Source of the DNA: Acidobacteriota bacterium
GTDB lineage: Bacteria > Acidobacteriota > Holophagae > Holophagales > Holophagaceae
Assembly (NCBI GenBank): GCA_021778785.1
Contig: JAJYBX010000161.1
Location: forward strand, 1-5,443
DNA length: 5,443 nucleotides
Reading direction: 5' to 3'
In this document: positions 1-5,443 of the stretch, one piece after another
How positions within the stretch are numbered: position 1 is the first letter of the stretch
Layout: the number at the start of each line of letters is the position of its first letter
Position numbers and translations under genes: made by a program
Notes under the pieces: generated by a model
Seen by the model: the letters and a program-made list of their open reading frames with translations, nothing else
What the model was told of the DNA's origin: nothing
Databases searched by the model: none

Positions 1-73
1 AGGGCCCGCAGGGCGATGCGGGACATCGTTCAAGGGCCGTGACGCCGCGGGGCGCCCACCTGGCTTTCTCCCT

Positions 74-180
74 CCGGGCGAGGGCCGGCGGGCGTCGCGA
101 TGCCGCGTCACGCTCGTCGCGCGTAGTGCCCGCTACGCGTCTTCTCGCGTTCCTCGCCTCGCTCGCCCGGCGGCCCTCGC
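74..180. repeat. Nested inverted repeats with alternative pairings
   Basis: CCGGGCGAG (74-82) is perfectly complementary to CTCGCCCGG (162-170). The overlapping GCGAGGGCCG (78-87) is perfectly complementary to CGGCCCTCGC (171-180). The two pairings share bases 78-82, so they exclude each other. In between, CGCGTAG (120-126) and CTACGCG (133-139) form a 7-bp stem with a six-base loop, with a possible outer ACGC/GCGT pair (110-113 with 147-150). The matches are seen directly in the sequence. That they fold in RNA, or belong to a repeat family, is inference, and the high GC content raises the chance of incidental pairing. Confidence 0.5.
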
Positions 181-184
181 GCGG

Positions 185-199
185 CCCCCTGGGGGTTTT
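185..199 (+). terminator. Possible short intrinsic terminator
   Basis: CCCC (185-188) and GGGG (192-195) can pair around a three-base loop and are followed by TTTT (196-199), then GTTAG. This resembles a rho-independent terminator reading rightward, but the stem is only four G-C pairs and the T run is short. If real, it would end a transcript entering from the left edge, 30 bases before the thioesterase-GNAT gene. Confidence 0.3.
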
Positions 200-228
200 G
201 TTAGGTACTCTAAGGTAGCCTGGGTCCC

Positions 229-1215
229 ATGACCCTGCTCGCCCGCCTGCTCTGGAAAGGCCTCACCCTCAAAGGCCGACCTCCGCTGGATCCCCTGGGG
301 ACGTCGGTGCTCCGCTTCCGCGTCTGGCTCAACGACCTCGACGTGAACCTGCACATGAACAACGGGCGGTTCCTGAGCGTCATGGACCTGGGCCGTTTCG
401 ACCTCAGCTTCCGGACCAGCCTGGGCCGCGCCATGCTGCGCAACCGCTGGAAGCCGCTGGTGGGCGGCATCACCATGCGCTACCGGCGGAGCCTGGAACC
501 CTTCGCGCGCTATGAGCTCCACACCCGGCTCCTGGGCTGGGACGGGAAGTGGTTCTTCCTGGAACAGCGCTTCCTCAAGGGAGGTGACCTGGCCGCTGAA
601 GGCGTGGTGCGGGCGCTCTTCCGTAGCCGCGAGGGCAACGTGCCCACCGCCGAGGTGCTCCGCCGGATGGGGTACGACGGCCCGGCCCCCGACCTGCCCG
701 GTTCCGTCCGGCGCTGGGCCGAGGGATGCGGCGACCCGTCCCGGCCGGGCCCCCCGGCAGGGGATCCTCTCCCCGCGCCGGCCCCCGACGGCTACCGGAT
801 CTCGTTGGATCCAGGGGAACTCCAGATCGACGTGATCCACGGCTACCTGGTCCGCAGCTACTGGTCGCCGGGCATCCCCCGGGAGGTGGTGGAACGGGCG
901 CTGCGCCACAGCCTCTGCGCAGGCGCCTACGATGGGAACGGTGCGCAGGTGGGCTTTGCCCGCATGGCCACGGACCGGACCACCTTCGGCTACCTGGCGG
1001 ATGTCTTCGTCCTGGAGGAGCATCGCGGGCGGGGGTTGTCGGCCGCCATGGTCCGGGCGCTGATGGACCTCCCCGAGGTGCAGGGCATGCGCCGCCTCAT
1101 GCTGGCCACCCGCGACGCCCATGGGCTCTACACCAAGCTGGGTTGGACGCCCGTCACGGACCCCGCCCCCTTCATGCAGGTCCACCGCAAGGATCCCTAC
1201 CGGCAGTCCGGCTAG
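229..1215 (+). CDS. Acyl-CoA thioesterase (4HBT_2/THEM6-like) fused to GNAT acetyltransferase
   Basis: This 328-residue cytoplasmic protein has two domains. Residues about 25-155 are a hotdog thioesterase of the 4HBT_2/THEM6 type, with the family hallmark DLDVNLHMNNGRFL (36-49). D38 lies where the catalytic Asp of 4-hydroxybenzoyl-CoA thioesterase falls, with H42 and N44-N45 after it. A proline-rich linker (about 160-187) leads to a GNAT fold (about 189-325). Its acetyl-CoA pyrophosphate loop is HRGRGLS (265-271), preceded by strand YLADVFVLE, and Y301 in GLYTKLGW is at the usual general-acid position. The family chemistry suggests hydrolysis of an acyl-CoA and acyl transfer to an amine; substrates are unknown. 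The fusion order is opposite to E. coli YiiD (GNAT first). The ATG at 229 has only a weak AAGGT (212-216) upstream, 12 bases away. The stop overlaps that of convergent map. Confidence 0.88.
   Translation: MTLLARLLWKGLTLKGRPPLDPLGTSVLRFRVWLNDLDVNLHMNNGRFLSVMDLGRFDLSFRTSLGRAMLRNRWKPLVGGITMRYRRSLEPFARYELHTRLLGWDGKWFFLEQRFLKGGDLAAEGVVRALFRSREGNVPTAEVLRRMGYDGPAPDLPGSVRRWAEGCGDPSRPGPPAGDPLPAPAPDGYRISLDPGELQIDVIHGYLVRSYWSPGIPREVVERALRHSLCAGAYDGNGAQVGFARMATDRTTFGYLADVFVLEEHRGRGLSAAMVRALMDLPEVQGMRRLMLATRDAHGLYTKLGWTPVTDPAPFMQVHRKDPYRQSG
1212..1215. other. Overlapping convergent stop codons (CTAG)
   Basis: The TAG ending the plus-strand thioesterase-GNAT gene (1213-1215) and the TAG ending minus-strand map (1214-1212) lie in one palindromic CTAG. 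No intergenic space is left for a terminator on either strand, so each transcript must run into the other gene or stop by another mechanism. Confidence 0.9.
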
Positions 1216-2009
1216 AGCCCATCCTCCAGCTCGAACTCCCTGTCCGGGAGGCTCAGGATCTCCGGCCCGTCCTTGGTGATGGCGATGTCGTGCTCGAACT
1301 GGGCGGAGAGGCCGCCATCCCGGGTGCGCACGGTCCAGCCGTCGGGTTCCACCAGGCACTTGTGGCTGCCGGTGTTGAGGATGGGTTCGATGGTGATGGT
1401 CATGCCGGGCTCCATGCGGAAGCCCGTGCCGGGGCGCTGCTCGGCGAAGACCACCTGGGGATCCTCGTGCAGGTCGCGGCCGATGCCGTGGCCGATGTAC
1501 TCCCGCACCACCGAATAGCCCCGCTCCTCCGCGAAGGCCTGGACGGCGGTGGCCATGTCGCCGAGGCGGACCCCGGGCCGGCAGTGCTCGATGCCCAGGA
1601 ACATGGCCAGCTGGGCGGTCTGGATGAGCATCCGGGCCTCGTCGCTGATCTTGCCCACGCCCACGGTGAGGCAGGTGTCGCCATGGTAGCCGTCCAGCTT
1701 CGCCCCGCAGTCGATGGCGATGATGTCGCCCTCCTGGAGGACGTACTTGGACGGGATGCCGTGCACCACCTTGTCGTTCACCGAGGTGCAGAGCGTGCCG
1801 GGGAAGCCGTGGTAGCCCTTGAAGCTGGGCTTGGCCCCCTGCTTGCGGATGTAGTCCTCGGCCAGCTTGTCGAGTTCCAGCAGGCTCACGCCCGGCTTCG
1901 CGGCGCGGGCGGCCAGGCGCAGGGCGTTGGCGGCCAGGCGGCCGGCCTCGCGCAGCTTCTCGACCTCTTTGCGGCTCTTGTAGCGGATCTGTTCGCGGAT
2001 CAGGACCAT
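1212..2009 (-). CDS. map: Methionine aminopeptidase, type I
   Basis: Removes the initiator methionine from nascent proteins in the cytosol, acting after deformylation when the second residue is small. The 265-residue length matches the single-domain bacterial type I enzyme. The full dinuclear metal site is present: D100 and D111 (in IDCG and GYHGDT), H174 in the GHGIG motif, E208 in TIEP, and E239 in QFEHD. The substrate-binding histidines H83 (VVHGIP) and H181 (LHEDP) are also there. No N-terminal SH3 or zinc-finger extension is seen. The ATG at 2009-2007 is preceded on its strand by GGAGGG (2025-2020, 10 bases away) and a nearer GAGGGG (2018-2013). The gene is not beside secY, adk or infA, its frequent neighbours; here it is divergent from a lipoprotein gene and convergent with the thioesterase-GNAT gene. 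Confidence 0.97.
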   Translation of the reverse strand: MVLIREQIRYKSRKEVEKLREAGRLAANALRLAARAAKPGVSLLELDKLAEDYIRKQGAKPSFKGYHGFPGTLCTSVNDKVVHGIPSKYVLQEGDIIAIDCGAKLDGYHGDTCLTVGVGKISDEARMLIQTAQLAMFLGIEHCRPGVRLGDMATAVQAFAEERGYSVVREYIGHGIGRDLHEDPQVVFAEQRPGTGFRMEPGMTITIEPILNTGSHKCLVEPDGWTVRTRDGGLSAQFEHDIAITKDGPEILSLPDREFELEDGL

Positions 2010-2043
2010 GTGCCCCTCGCCCTCCAGTCTAGACGGCTCTGAC

Positions 2044-2049
2044 TAAAAT
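2044..2049 (+). promoter_or_regulatory. Candidate -10 box for the lipoprotein operon
   Basis: TAAAAT differs from the TATAAT consensus at one position and stands out as AT-rich in a very GC-rich region, within the short divergent gap between map and the lipoprotein gene. No good -35 box is seen about 17 bases upstream. If used, transcription would begin near 2055-2057, just before the Shine-Dalgarno site at 2057, and the in-frame ATG at 2048 would not be transcribed. Confidence 0.4.
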
Positions 2050-2056
2050 GAGATTC

Positions 2057-2061
2057 AGGAG
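2057..2061 (+). promoter_or_regulatory. Ribosome binding site deciding the lipoprotein start
   Basis: AGGAG ends 7 bases before the ATG at 2069, an ideal spacing. The in-frame ATG at 2048 has no comparable site, so this motif favours the downstream start. Confidence 0.7.
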
Positions 2062-2068
2062 TGACGAC

Positions 2069-2410
2069 ATGCGAAACGGGCGGTGGGCGGCGGGGCTGAT
2101 CGTGGTGGCACTGGTGGGCTGTTCCCGGATTCCGACCAAGCCGGCGTCCCTGCCCGCAGGGGCCCAGTGGGCGGGCCAGGGCGACGGGGCGGCCTTCGTG
2201 CAGATCACCCACTTGTCGGGTACGGCCTGGCACCTGGATGTCTGGGACCGCAGGGGGAAGCCCCTGGCCTCGGGCACCTTCCGCCTGCGGGGCTTCGCCC
2301 GGGCGCGGATCTTCCCCGACGAGGTGCTGGCCTGGAAGGACGGCGCCCTGCAACTGAAGGACGGCACCTGGCTGTTCCCCGAGCCGCCGGCCCAGCCCGC
2401 CAAACCCTGA
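2069..2410 (+). CDS. Small lipoprotein of unknown function
   Basis: A 113-residue predicted lipoprotein. From the ATG at 2069 it has a short positively charged N-terminus (MRNGR), a hydrophobic core and the lipobox LVGC, with C18 as the lipidated residue after signal peptidase II cleavage. The residue after Cys is Ser, which in E. coli-type sorting would not retain it in the inner membrane. The mature part of about 96 residues has alternating patterns suggesting beta strands (FVQITHL, WHLDVWDRRGKPLASGTFRL, GALQLKDGTWLF) and a proline-rich tail. I do not recognise a family. An in-frame ATG at 2048 would add seven residues ahead of the signal peptide, but it lacks a ribosome binding site and sits in the candidate -10 box. 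The stop TGA overlaps the next start as TGATG. It looks like the first gene of a plus-strand operon. Confidence 0.82.
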   Translation: MRNGRWAAGLIVVALVGCSRIPTKPASLPAGAQWAGQGDGAAFVQITHLSGTAWHLDVWDRRGKPLASGTFRLRGFARARIFPDEVLAWKDGALQLKDGTWLFPEPPAQPAKP

Positions 2411-3030
2411 TGGCCTACAGCCGCGAGGAGAAGGACTGGCTGGAGCGGGAGTGGGCCTTCCGCGCCTGGGGCCGGGCGGGCCTGCTGAGCACCGACGACT
2501 TCCGGCAGGTGCTGGCCTGGGAGGCCGCCGGCGTGCCCATGGACCTGGTGGTCTCCGCCCTCAACGCCTTCTTCGACCGGCGCGAGGGGAAGGCCAGGCC
2601 CCGCACGTTCGTGGCCCTCAAGCACCTGGACCGCGATGTGGCCAAGGCCATGAAGCTGCGGGAGGCCGTCCTCCGCGCCGGACCCGCCCTGGATGCGGGC
2701 CAGGGCTGGGAGCGCGTGAAGCCCCCCCTGGCCCAGGATCCCCGGGCCCGCGCCGCCTTCGAGGCCTGGCAGCGGCTGCGCGCCGCCGCCCCATCGCCCG
2801 AGTCCGCGGGCTACCTGGCCCACCACGACCAGGCGCGGGAGGCCCGCGCTGCCCTGCTGGCCCTGGCGGAGGAGGCGCTTGGACCCGCCGCGGAGCCGCT
2901 GCGGGCGGGCCTCCGGGAGCGGCTCCTGGCCGCCGACATGAAGGAGGGCAGCCTCGTCTGGACCCGCGCCTGGGCCCACCACTGGGCCCGGATCGTGGCC
3001 CAGGCGTGGAATCTGCCGATGGAGGCCTGA
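2410..3030 (+). CDS. Conserved-looking hypothetical helical protein
   Basis: A 206-residue protein with no signal peptide or membrane segment, rich in Ala, Arg, Leu and Trp and probably all helical and cytoplasmic. The most family-like part is residues 25-80: an AWEAAGVPMDLVVSAL segment (36-51), then AFFDRR (53-58) and RPRTFVALKHLDRDV (63-77). I recall a similar layout (a W-E-x-x-G-[VI]-P-x-x-x-[VI] helix followed by an Arg-rich turn and an LxxxxxxV helix) in uncharacterised proteins of Acidobacteriota and relatives, but could not verify this, and no function follows from it. The ATG shares its A with the TGA of the lipoprotein gene, and there is no clear Shine-Dalgarno site, so translation probably depends on re-initiation. 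Its 3' end carries the ribosome binding site of the next gene. A much longer reading frame upstream of 2410 overlaps the lipoprotein gene and is not believable. Confidence 0.75.
   Translation: MAYSREEKDWLEREWAFRAWGRAGLLSTDDFRQVLAWEAAGVPMDLVVSALNAFFDRREGKARPRTFVALKHLDRDVAKAMKLREAVLRAGPALDAGQGWERVKPPLAQDPRARAAFEAWQRLRAAAPSPESAGYLAHHDQAREARAALLALAEEALGPAAEPLRAGLRERLLAADMKEGSLVWTRAWAHHWARIVAQAWNLPMEA
3021..3025 (+). promoter_or_regulatory. Ribosome binding site inside the upstream gene
   Basis: GGAGG lies in the last codons of the 206-residue gene and ends 9 bases before the ATG at 3035. It supports that start and suggests translational coupling of the two genes. Confidence 0.7.
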
Positions 3031-3034
3031 GGCG

Positions 3035-4324
3035 ATGGTGGTGATTGAGCGCTGGCAGTCCGAGATCGAGCAGCCCACGGCGGGTTTCTTCGCAGCCTTC
3101 GCGGCGCGGAGCGGGGAGCCCGACGGCCTCCGCGACGGGGTGCGCGAGGCCGTGAAGACGCTCATCCCACGCATCGACTGGGAGGCCTACCTGCCCCACG
3201 TGCCCCACGGGATCCTGGGCCTGCGGGCCGTCTTCCGCCTGCGGCCCCTGCTGGAATCCGCGAGCTTCCACCGCCTGCTGGCCACCCAGCTCCACATGGC
3301 CGCCCACGAGGGGCGCCGGGCCGCACCGCTGAAAGCCGCGGCGGGCAGCGGCAGCTGGCGCAACCTGGAGGACTTCATCCGGGCCCGCCGTCCGGGCCTC
3401 GCCTACGCGGAGGCCCAGGGCTTCGAGACGCCAGTCTCCGACGACTTCCGCCGTCTCGGCGCCCTGGTGGCCCCGGATATGGCCAACGTGGGCCACAAGG
3501 CGGTGCTGGCCGACCACCTGGGCGACCTCCTGGCCCTCCTCGACCAGCCCAGGGCCACGGGTCGCCGCCTCCTGGGCCTCGCCGCCTGGCTGGCGGCCAC
3601 GCCGGAGGACACCTTCTGGCACCGCCGCGCCGCGGCCCGGCTGGAGGGCGTGGCGCCCGACCTGGCCGAAGGCCGGGCGCCCTCGCAGCCCGCCGACCTG
3701 GAAGGCCTCGTCCGCGAGGTGTGCGACCTGGGGCTGGTGGAGCTGCTGGACCGCCTCGCGGGGCGCGCGAAGGCGGGCCTCACCCTGGCGGAGCTGCGCG
3801 CGGCCCTGGTGGTCGCGGCCTCGGAGAAGGTGCTGGACGCCCGGCGGGACCTGGAGGGCAAGACGGCCTGGACCTTCACCTACCTCGCGACCCTGACCCG
3901 CACCGGCGCGACGGACGCCCGGCTCTGGGCCCAGGCGGCGGCCCTGGTGAACCTCTTCCCCACGGACGAGGCGGAGGACCGAGTGACGCCCCGCCCGCCT
4001 GCCGGGCCGGCCACCCGGGAGGCCCTGCTGGATGCGGTGCTGGATGCGGAAGTGCCCGAGGCCATGGGGCTGGCCCAGGCCCTGGCGCAGGCGGGGCAGG
4101 GCGAGGCCGTCCTGGCGACCCTGGCCGAGGCCGCCTCCCGGAACGATCCCGCCTTCAACCACGCCCACCAGGTCTTCGCCGTGGCCGCCGCCGCCGACCT
4201 CCTGCCCGTGCTGCCCGGCTTCGCCCGGGAGACCCTGCTCCCCGCCCTGGCCAAGAACCTCGCCAACTCCCAGGGCAGCGGCGATCTCGGCCGCCGCGCG
4301 GACAGGGCGCTGACGCCAGCCTGA
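3035..4324 (+). CDS. Uncharacterised helical protein with conserved-looking histidines; possible questin oxidase-like
   Basis: A 429-residue protein, apparently all helical, with no signal peptide or transmembrane segment. Histidines cluster in hydrophobic helices: H55 and H58 (YLPHVPHGILGLR), H79, H87 and H91 (FHRLLATQLHMAAHEG), H154 and H161 (GHKAVLADH), and H376 and H378 (FNHAHQVF). Such spacing would suit a metal or cofactor site, but this is inference. The segment from IPRIDW through HGILGLRAVFRL, then an H-containing helix, and a late NDPAFNHAHQ helix, faintly recalls the questin oxidase-like family (DUF4243, Baeyer-Villiger-type enzymes related to AflY) in motif order. The usual N-terminal NHGPM-like motif is not in its place, so this is a weak lead. 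The start has GGAGG at 3021-3025. The gene follows the 206-residue gene by 4 bases and is probably co-transcribed with it. Confidence 0.78.
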   Translation: MVVIERWQSEIEQPTAGFFAAFAARSGEPDGLRDGVREAVKTLIPRIDWEAYLPHVPHGILGLRAVFRLRPLLESASFHRLLATQLHMAAHEGRRAAPLKAAAGSGSWRNLEDFIRARRPGLAYAEAQGFETPVSDDFRRLGALVAPDMANVGHKAVLADHLGDLLALLDQPRATGRRLLGLAAWLAATPEDTFWHRRAAARLEGVAPDLAEGRAPSQPADLEGLVREVCDLGLVELLDRLAGRAKAGLTLAELRAALVVAASEKVLDARRDLEGKTAWTFTYLATLTRTGATDARLWAQAAALVNLFPTDEAEDRVTPRPPAGPATREALLDAVLDAEVPEAMGLAQALAQAGQGEAVLATLAEAASRNDPAFNHAHQVFAVAAAADLLPVLPGFARETLLPALAKNLANSQGSGDLGRRADRALTPA

Positions 4325-4360
4325 CCCTCAGGGGGCGCTATGCTGGGCCTCTCCCCGCCT

Positions 4361-4364
4361 GGAG
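4361..4364 (+). promoter_or_regulatory. Ribosome binding site for the secreted protein
   Basis: GGAG ends 5 bases before the ATG at 4370 and favours it over the in-frame ATG at 4340. The upstream ATG has its own purine run, AGGGGG at 4330-4335, so the choice rests mainly on the signal peptide that begins at 4370. Confidence 0.5.
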
Positions 4365-4369
4365 CCGTC

Positions 4370-5443
4370 ATGCGCCTCGCCGTCGGTTCGATCCTGGTCC
4401 TCGGTTGCGCCGGGGCCTCCGCCCAGCCGGCCGGGCCCTTCGGCCCCACGGCCCAACTGCTGGAGCGGCGCATCGGCCAGCTCACCTCGGGGCTGCTGGT
4501 GGTGGTGGACGGTCCCAAGGGGGAATGGAAACCGAAGGTGGATGCCCTGCTGGCCGCGCCCGAATGGATCGACCTGGAGGTTCCCGTGGCCTACTACGGC
4601 GGCAGGGCCGCCGAGGTGTCGGCCTTCCTCCAGCAGCGGCACCAGACGGGACCCGGGCCCCAGTGGGTGATCTTCGGGGAGCGGGGGCGTCTGGTGGCCA
4701 GCGGAGGCACCCCGCCGGAAGCGGCGGCCCTGGTGCAGGCCGCCCAGGCCGGGGGGCTCCGGTCCCGCCCGCAGCTCCTCCGCGATTTCCTCCGCGCCCA
4801 TCCGGACCACCTCGGGGCGCTGGAGGATCTGCTGTACCTGCTCCGGGACCGGGCCACGCGGCGGACCGAGCTGCGCTTCGGCGCGAAGCCGGGGCCGCTC
4901 CACCCCGTCGACGAGCGGTTCGATGTGGGCCGGTGGCGGAAGGAGCACGAGGCCCGGGCCGAGGCCCAGGAACGCCAGGAGGCCCAGCGGGAGGCGCAGC
5001 CTGTGGAGGCCCTCGCACCGGAGGAGGACCAGGCCATCTGGGGCGAGCTGGCCGATGTCCTGGACCGCACCTTCCGCAGCGGGGACTGGGACGAGATCCG
5101 GAACGGGGCCCTGGTCCCGGGCGATGCCGCCGCCCACAGCCCCCTCATGCAGGGCGTCTGCCGGGCCGCCGTGCCGGAGGTGGAGCGGGCCCTGGCCCGC
5201 CAGCCCACCTCCTGGAGCCTCTGGGACATCTGGCTGGGGCTCACCGCCACCTTCGGCGGCAAGCCCATCCGCCCCCTCCTGGACAGCCTCGTGCCCTCAC
5301 CCACCCTGCCGCCCAGCGCCTGGCCCCCGGGGGCGGTGCGGGAGGCCTACGTGAAGGACGCCCGGAAACGCAAGGACTGGCAGGGGCTCAAGGATCTGCT
5401 GCTGCCCGAGGTGGAGCGCACCCAATGGGCCGAGGCGGCCTGG
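4370..5443 (+). CDS. Secreted/periplasmic protein, N-terminal thioredoxin-like pattern (3' partial)
   Basis: The frame is open from the start to the last base of the window (358 codons, no stop), so the C-terminus is missing. From the ATG at 4370 there is a signal peptide: MR, a hydrophobic stretch, and an ASA-Q site for signal peptidase I around residue 18. The cysteine in VLGC is a poor lipobox. The next region (about 40-125) alternates strand and helix, with LLVVVDG (42-48) and QWVIFGERGRLVASG (98-112). This resembles a thioredoxin-like fold without a CxxC motif, so a redox role is unlikely. A charged Glu/Gln/Arg/Ala segment (about 188-222) looks like a helix or coiled coil. A Trp-rich helical part follows (SWSLWDIWLG and onward). 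I do not recognise a family. The gene follows the 429-residue gene by 45 bases with no evident terminator, so it is likely the fourth gene of the operon. An alternative start at 4340 would add ten residues before the signal peptide. Confidence 0.8.
   Translation, partial: MRLAVGSILVLGCAGASAQPAGPFGPTAQLLERRIGQLTSGLLVVVDGPKGEWKPKVDALLAAPEWIDLEVPVAYYGGRAAEVSAFLQQRHQTGPGPQWVIFGERGRLVASGGTPPEAAALVQAAQAGGLRSRPQLLRDFLRAHPDHLGALEDLLYLLRDRATRRTELRFGAKPGPLHPVDERFDVGRWRKEHEARAEAQERQEAQREAQPVEALAPEEDQAIWGELADVLDRTFRSGDWDEIRNGALVPGDAAAHSPLMQGVCRAAVPEVERALARQPTSWSLWDIWLGLTATFGGKPIRPLLDSLVPSPTLPPSAWPPGAVREAYVKDARKRKDWQGLKDLLLPEVERTQWAEAAW

Larger units (their letters stand above)
1..228. other. Palindrome-rich intergenic region
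   Basis: No reading frame here looks like a gene. The stretch is very GC-rich and dense in inverted repeats. CCCGCA (5-10) faces TGCGGG (17-22), CGTGACGC (38-45) faces GCGTCACG (105-112), and GGGCGCCC (50-57) is a perfect palindrome. A larger set of arms lies between 74 and 180 and is listed separately. This could be the end of an upstream transcription unit, a structured leader of the thioesterase-GNAT gene, or a dispersed intergenic repeat. Sequence alone does not decide. The upstream gene is outside the window, and no clear promoter with both -35 and -10 boxes is visible before the ATG at 229. Confidence 0.6.

Noticed and set aside
133..1359. 408-codon open frame on the minus strand across the thioesterase-GNAT gene
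   Set aside because: It lies antisense to a gene with clear motifs in both domains, and its translation is low-complexity Gly/Ala/Pro/Arg/His with no recognisable motif. Long antisense frames are expected at this GC content.
726..2042. 438-codon plus-strand frame spanning the end of the thioesterase-GNAT gene and the antisense of map
   Set aside because: It overlaps two well-supported genes in other frames, and its translation is a GC-driven shadow of map.
2083..2409. N-terminal extension of the 206-residue protein upstream of 2410
   Set aside because: It would overlap nearly all of the lipoprotein gene, and its residues are Gly/Arg/Pro-rich with no motif. The ATG at 2410 with TGATG coupling is more natural.
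2618..4168. 516-codon open frame on the minus strand
   Set aside because: Its product is dominated by Gly, Arg, Pro, Gln and Ala with no domain. The opposite strand holds two tightly spaced genes with a ribosome binding site, which explains the region better.
4325..4336. CCCTCAGGG hairpin after the 429-residue gene as a terminator
   Set aside because: The stem is at most three or four pairs with a two-base loop and there is no T run, so it cannot be supported.
4340..4369. Upstream start for the secreted protein
   Set aside because: It would place ten residues (MLGLSPPGAV) before a complete signal peptide. The ATG at 4370 has a GGAG site and begins the signal peptide directly, although the upstream purine run keeps some doubt.
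4370..4435. Lipoprotein reading of the VLGC motif in the secreted protein
   Set aside because: The Leu at -2 does not fit the lipobox and the preceding hydrophobic stretch is short, whereas ASA-Q a few residues later is a good signal peptidase I site.

Overview
This is a very GC-rich window with strong G/C at third codon positions. Most starts are ATG, with Shine-Dalgarno sites or stop/start coupling. The base composition and gene style would fit a high-GC soil or sediment bacterium such as an Acidobacteriota (Holophaga/Geothrix-type) lineage. That placement is a recollection-based guess: no rRNA or lineage marker is present. I see no tRNA, rRNA, CRISPR array, insertion sequence or other mobile gene.

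Layout. Bases 1-228 hold no convincing gene but are unusually rich in inverted repeats, ending in a small hairpin followed by T's. At 229-1215 (+) is a two-domain protein: an N-terminal hotdog acyl-CoA thioesterase joined through a proline-rich linker to a C-terminal GNAT acyltransferase. It converges on map, type I methionine aminopeptidase (1212-2009, -), and the two stop codons overlap in a single CTAG. Across a short divergent gap a plus-strand cluster begins: a small lipoprotein (2069-2410), a 206-residue helical protein of unknown function (2410-3030), a 429-residue histidine-containing helical protein (3035-4324), and a secreted or periplasmic protein that starts at 4370 and runs off the end of the window.

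How the genes relate. The four plus-strand genes from 2069 are probably one operon. The first two overlap as TGATG, the next pair is 4 bases apart with the ribosome binding site inside the upstream gene, and the last gap is 45 bases. Their joint role is not evident: two are cytoplasmic-looking, one is a lipoprotein and one carries a signal peptide. Map is a housekeeping enzyme transcribed away from this cluster. The thioesterase-GNAT protein is a separate unit that probably acts on CoA thioesters.

The items most worth following up are the thioesterase-GNAT fusion, the uncharacterised four-gene cluster (above all the 429-residue protein, which faintly resembles the questin oxidase-like family), and the palindrome-rich leader at the left edge.
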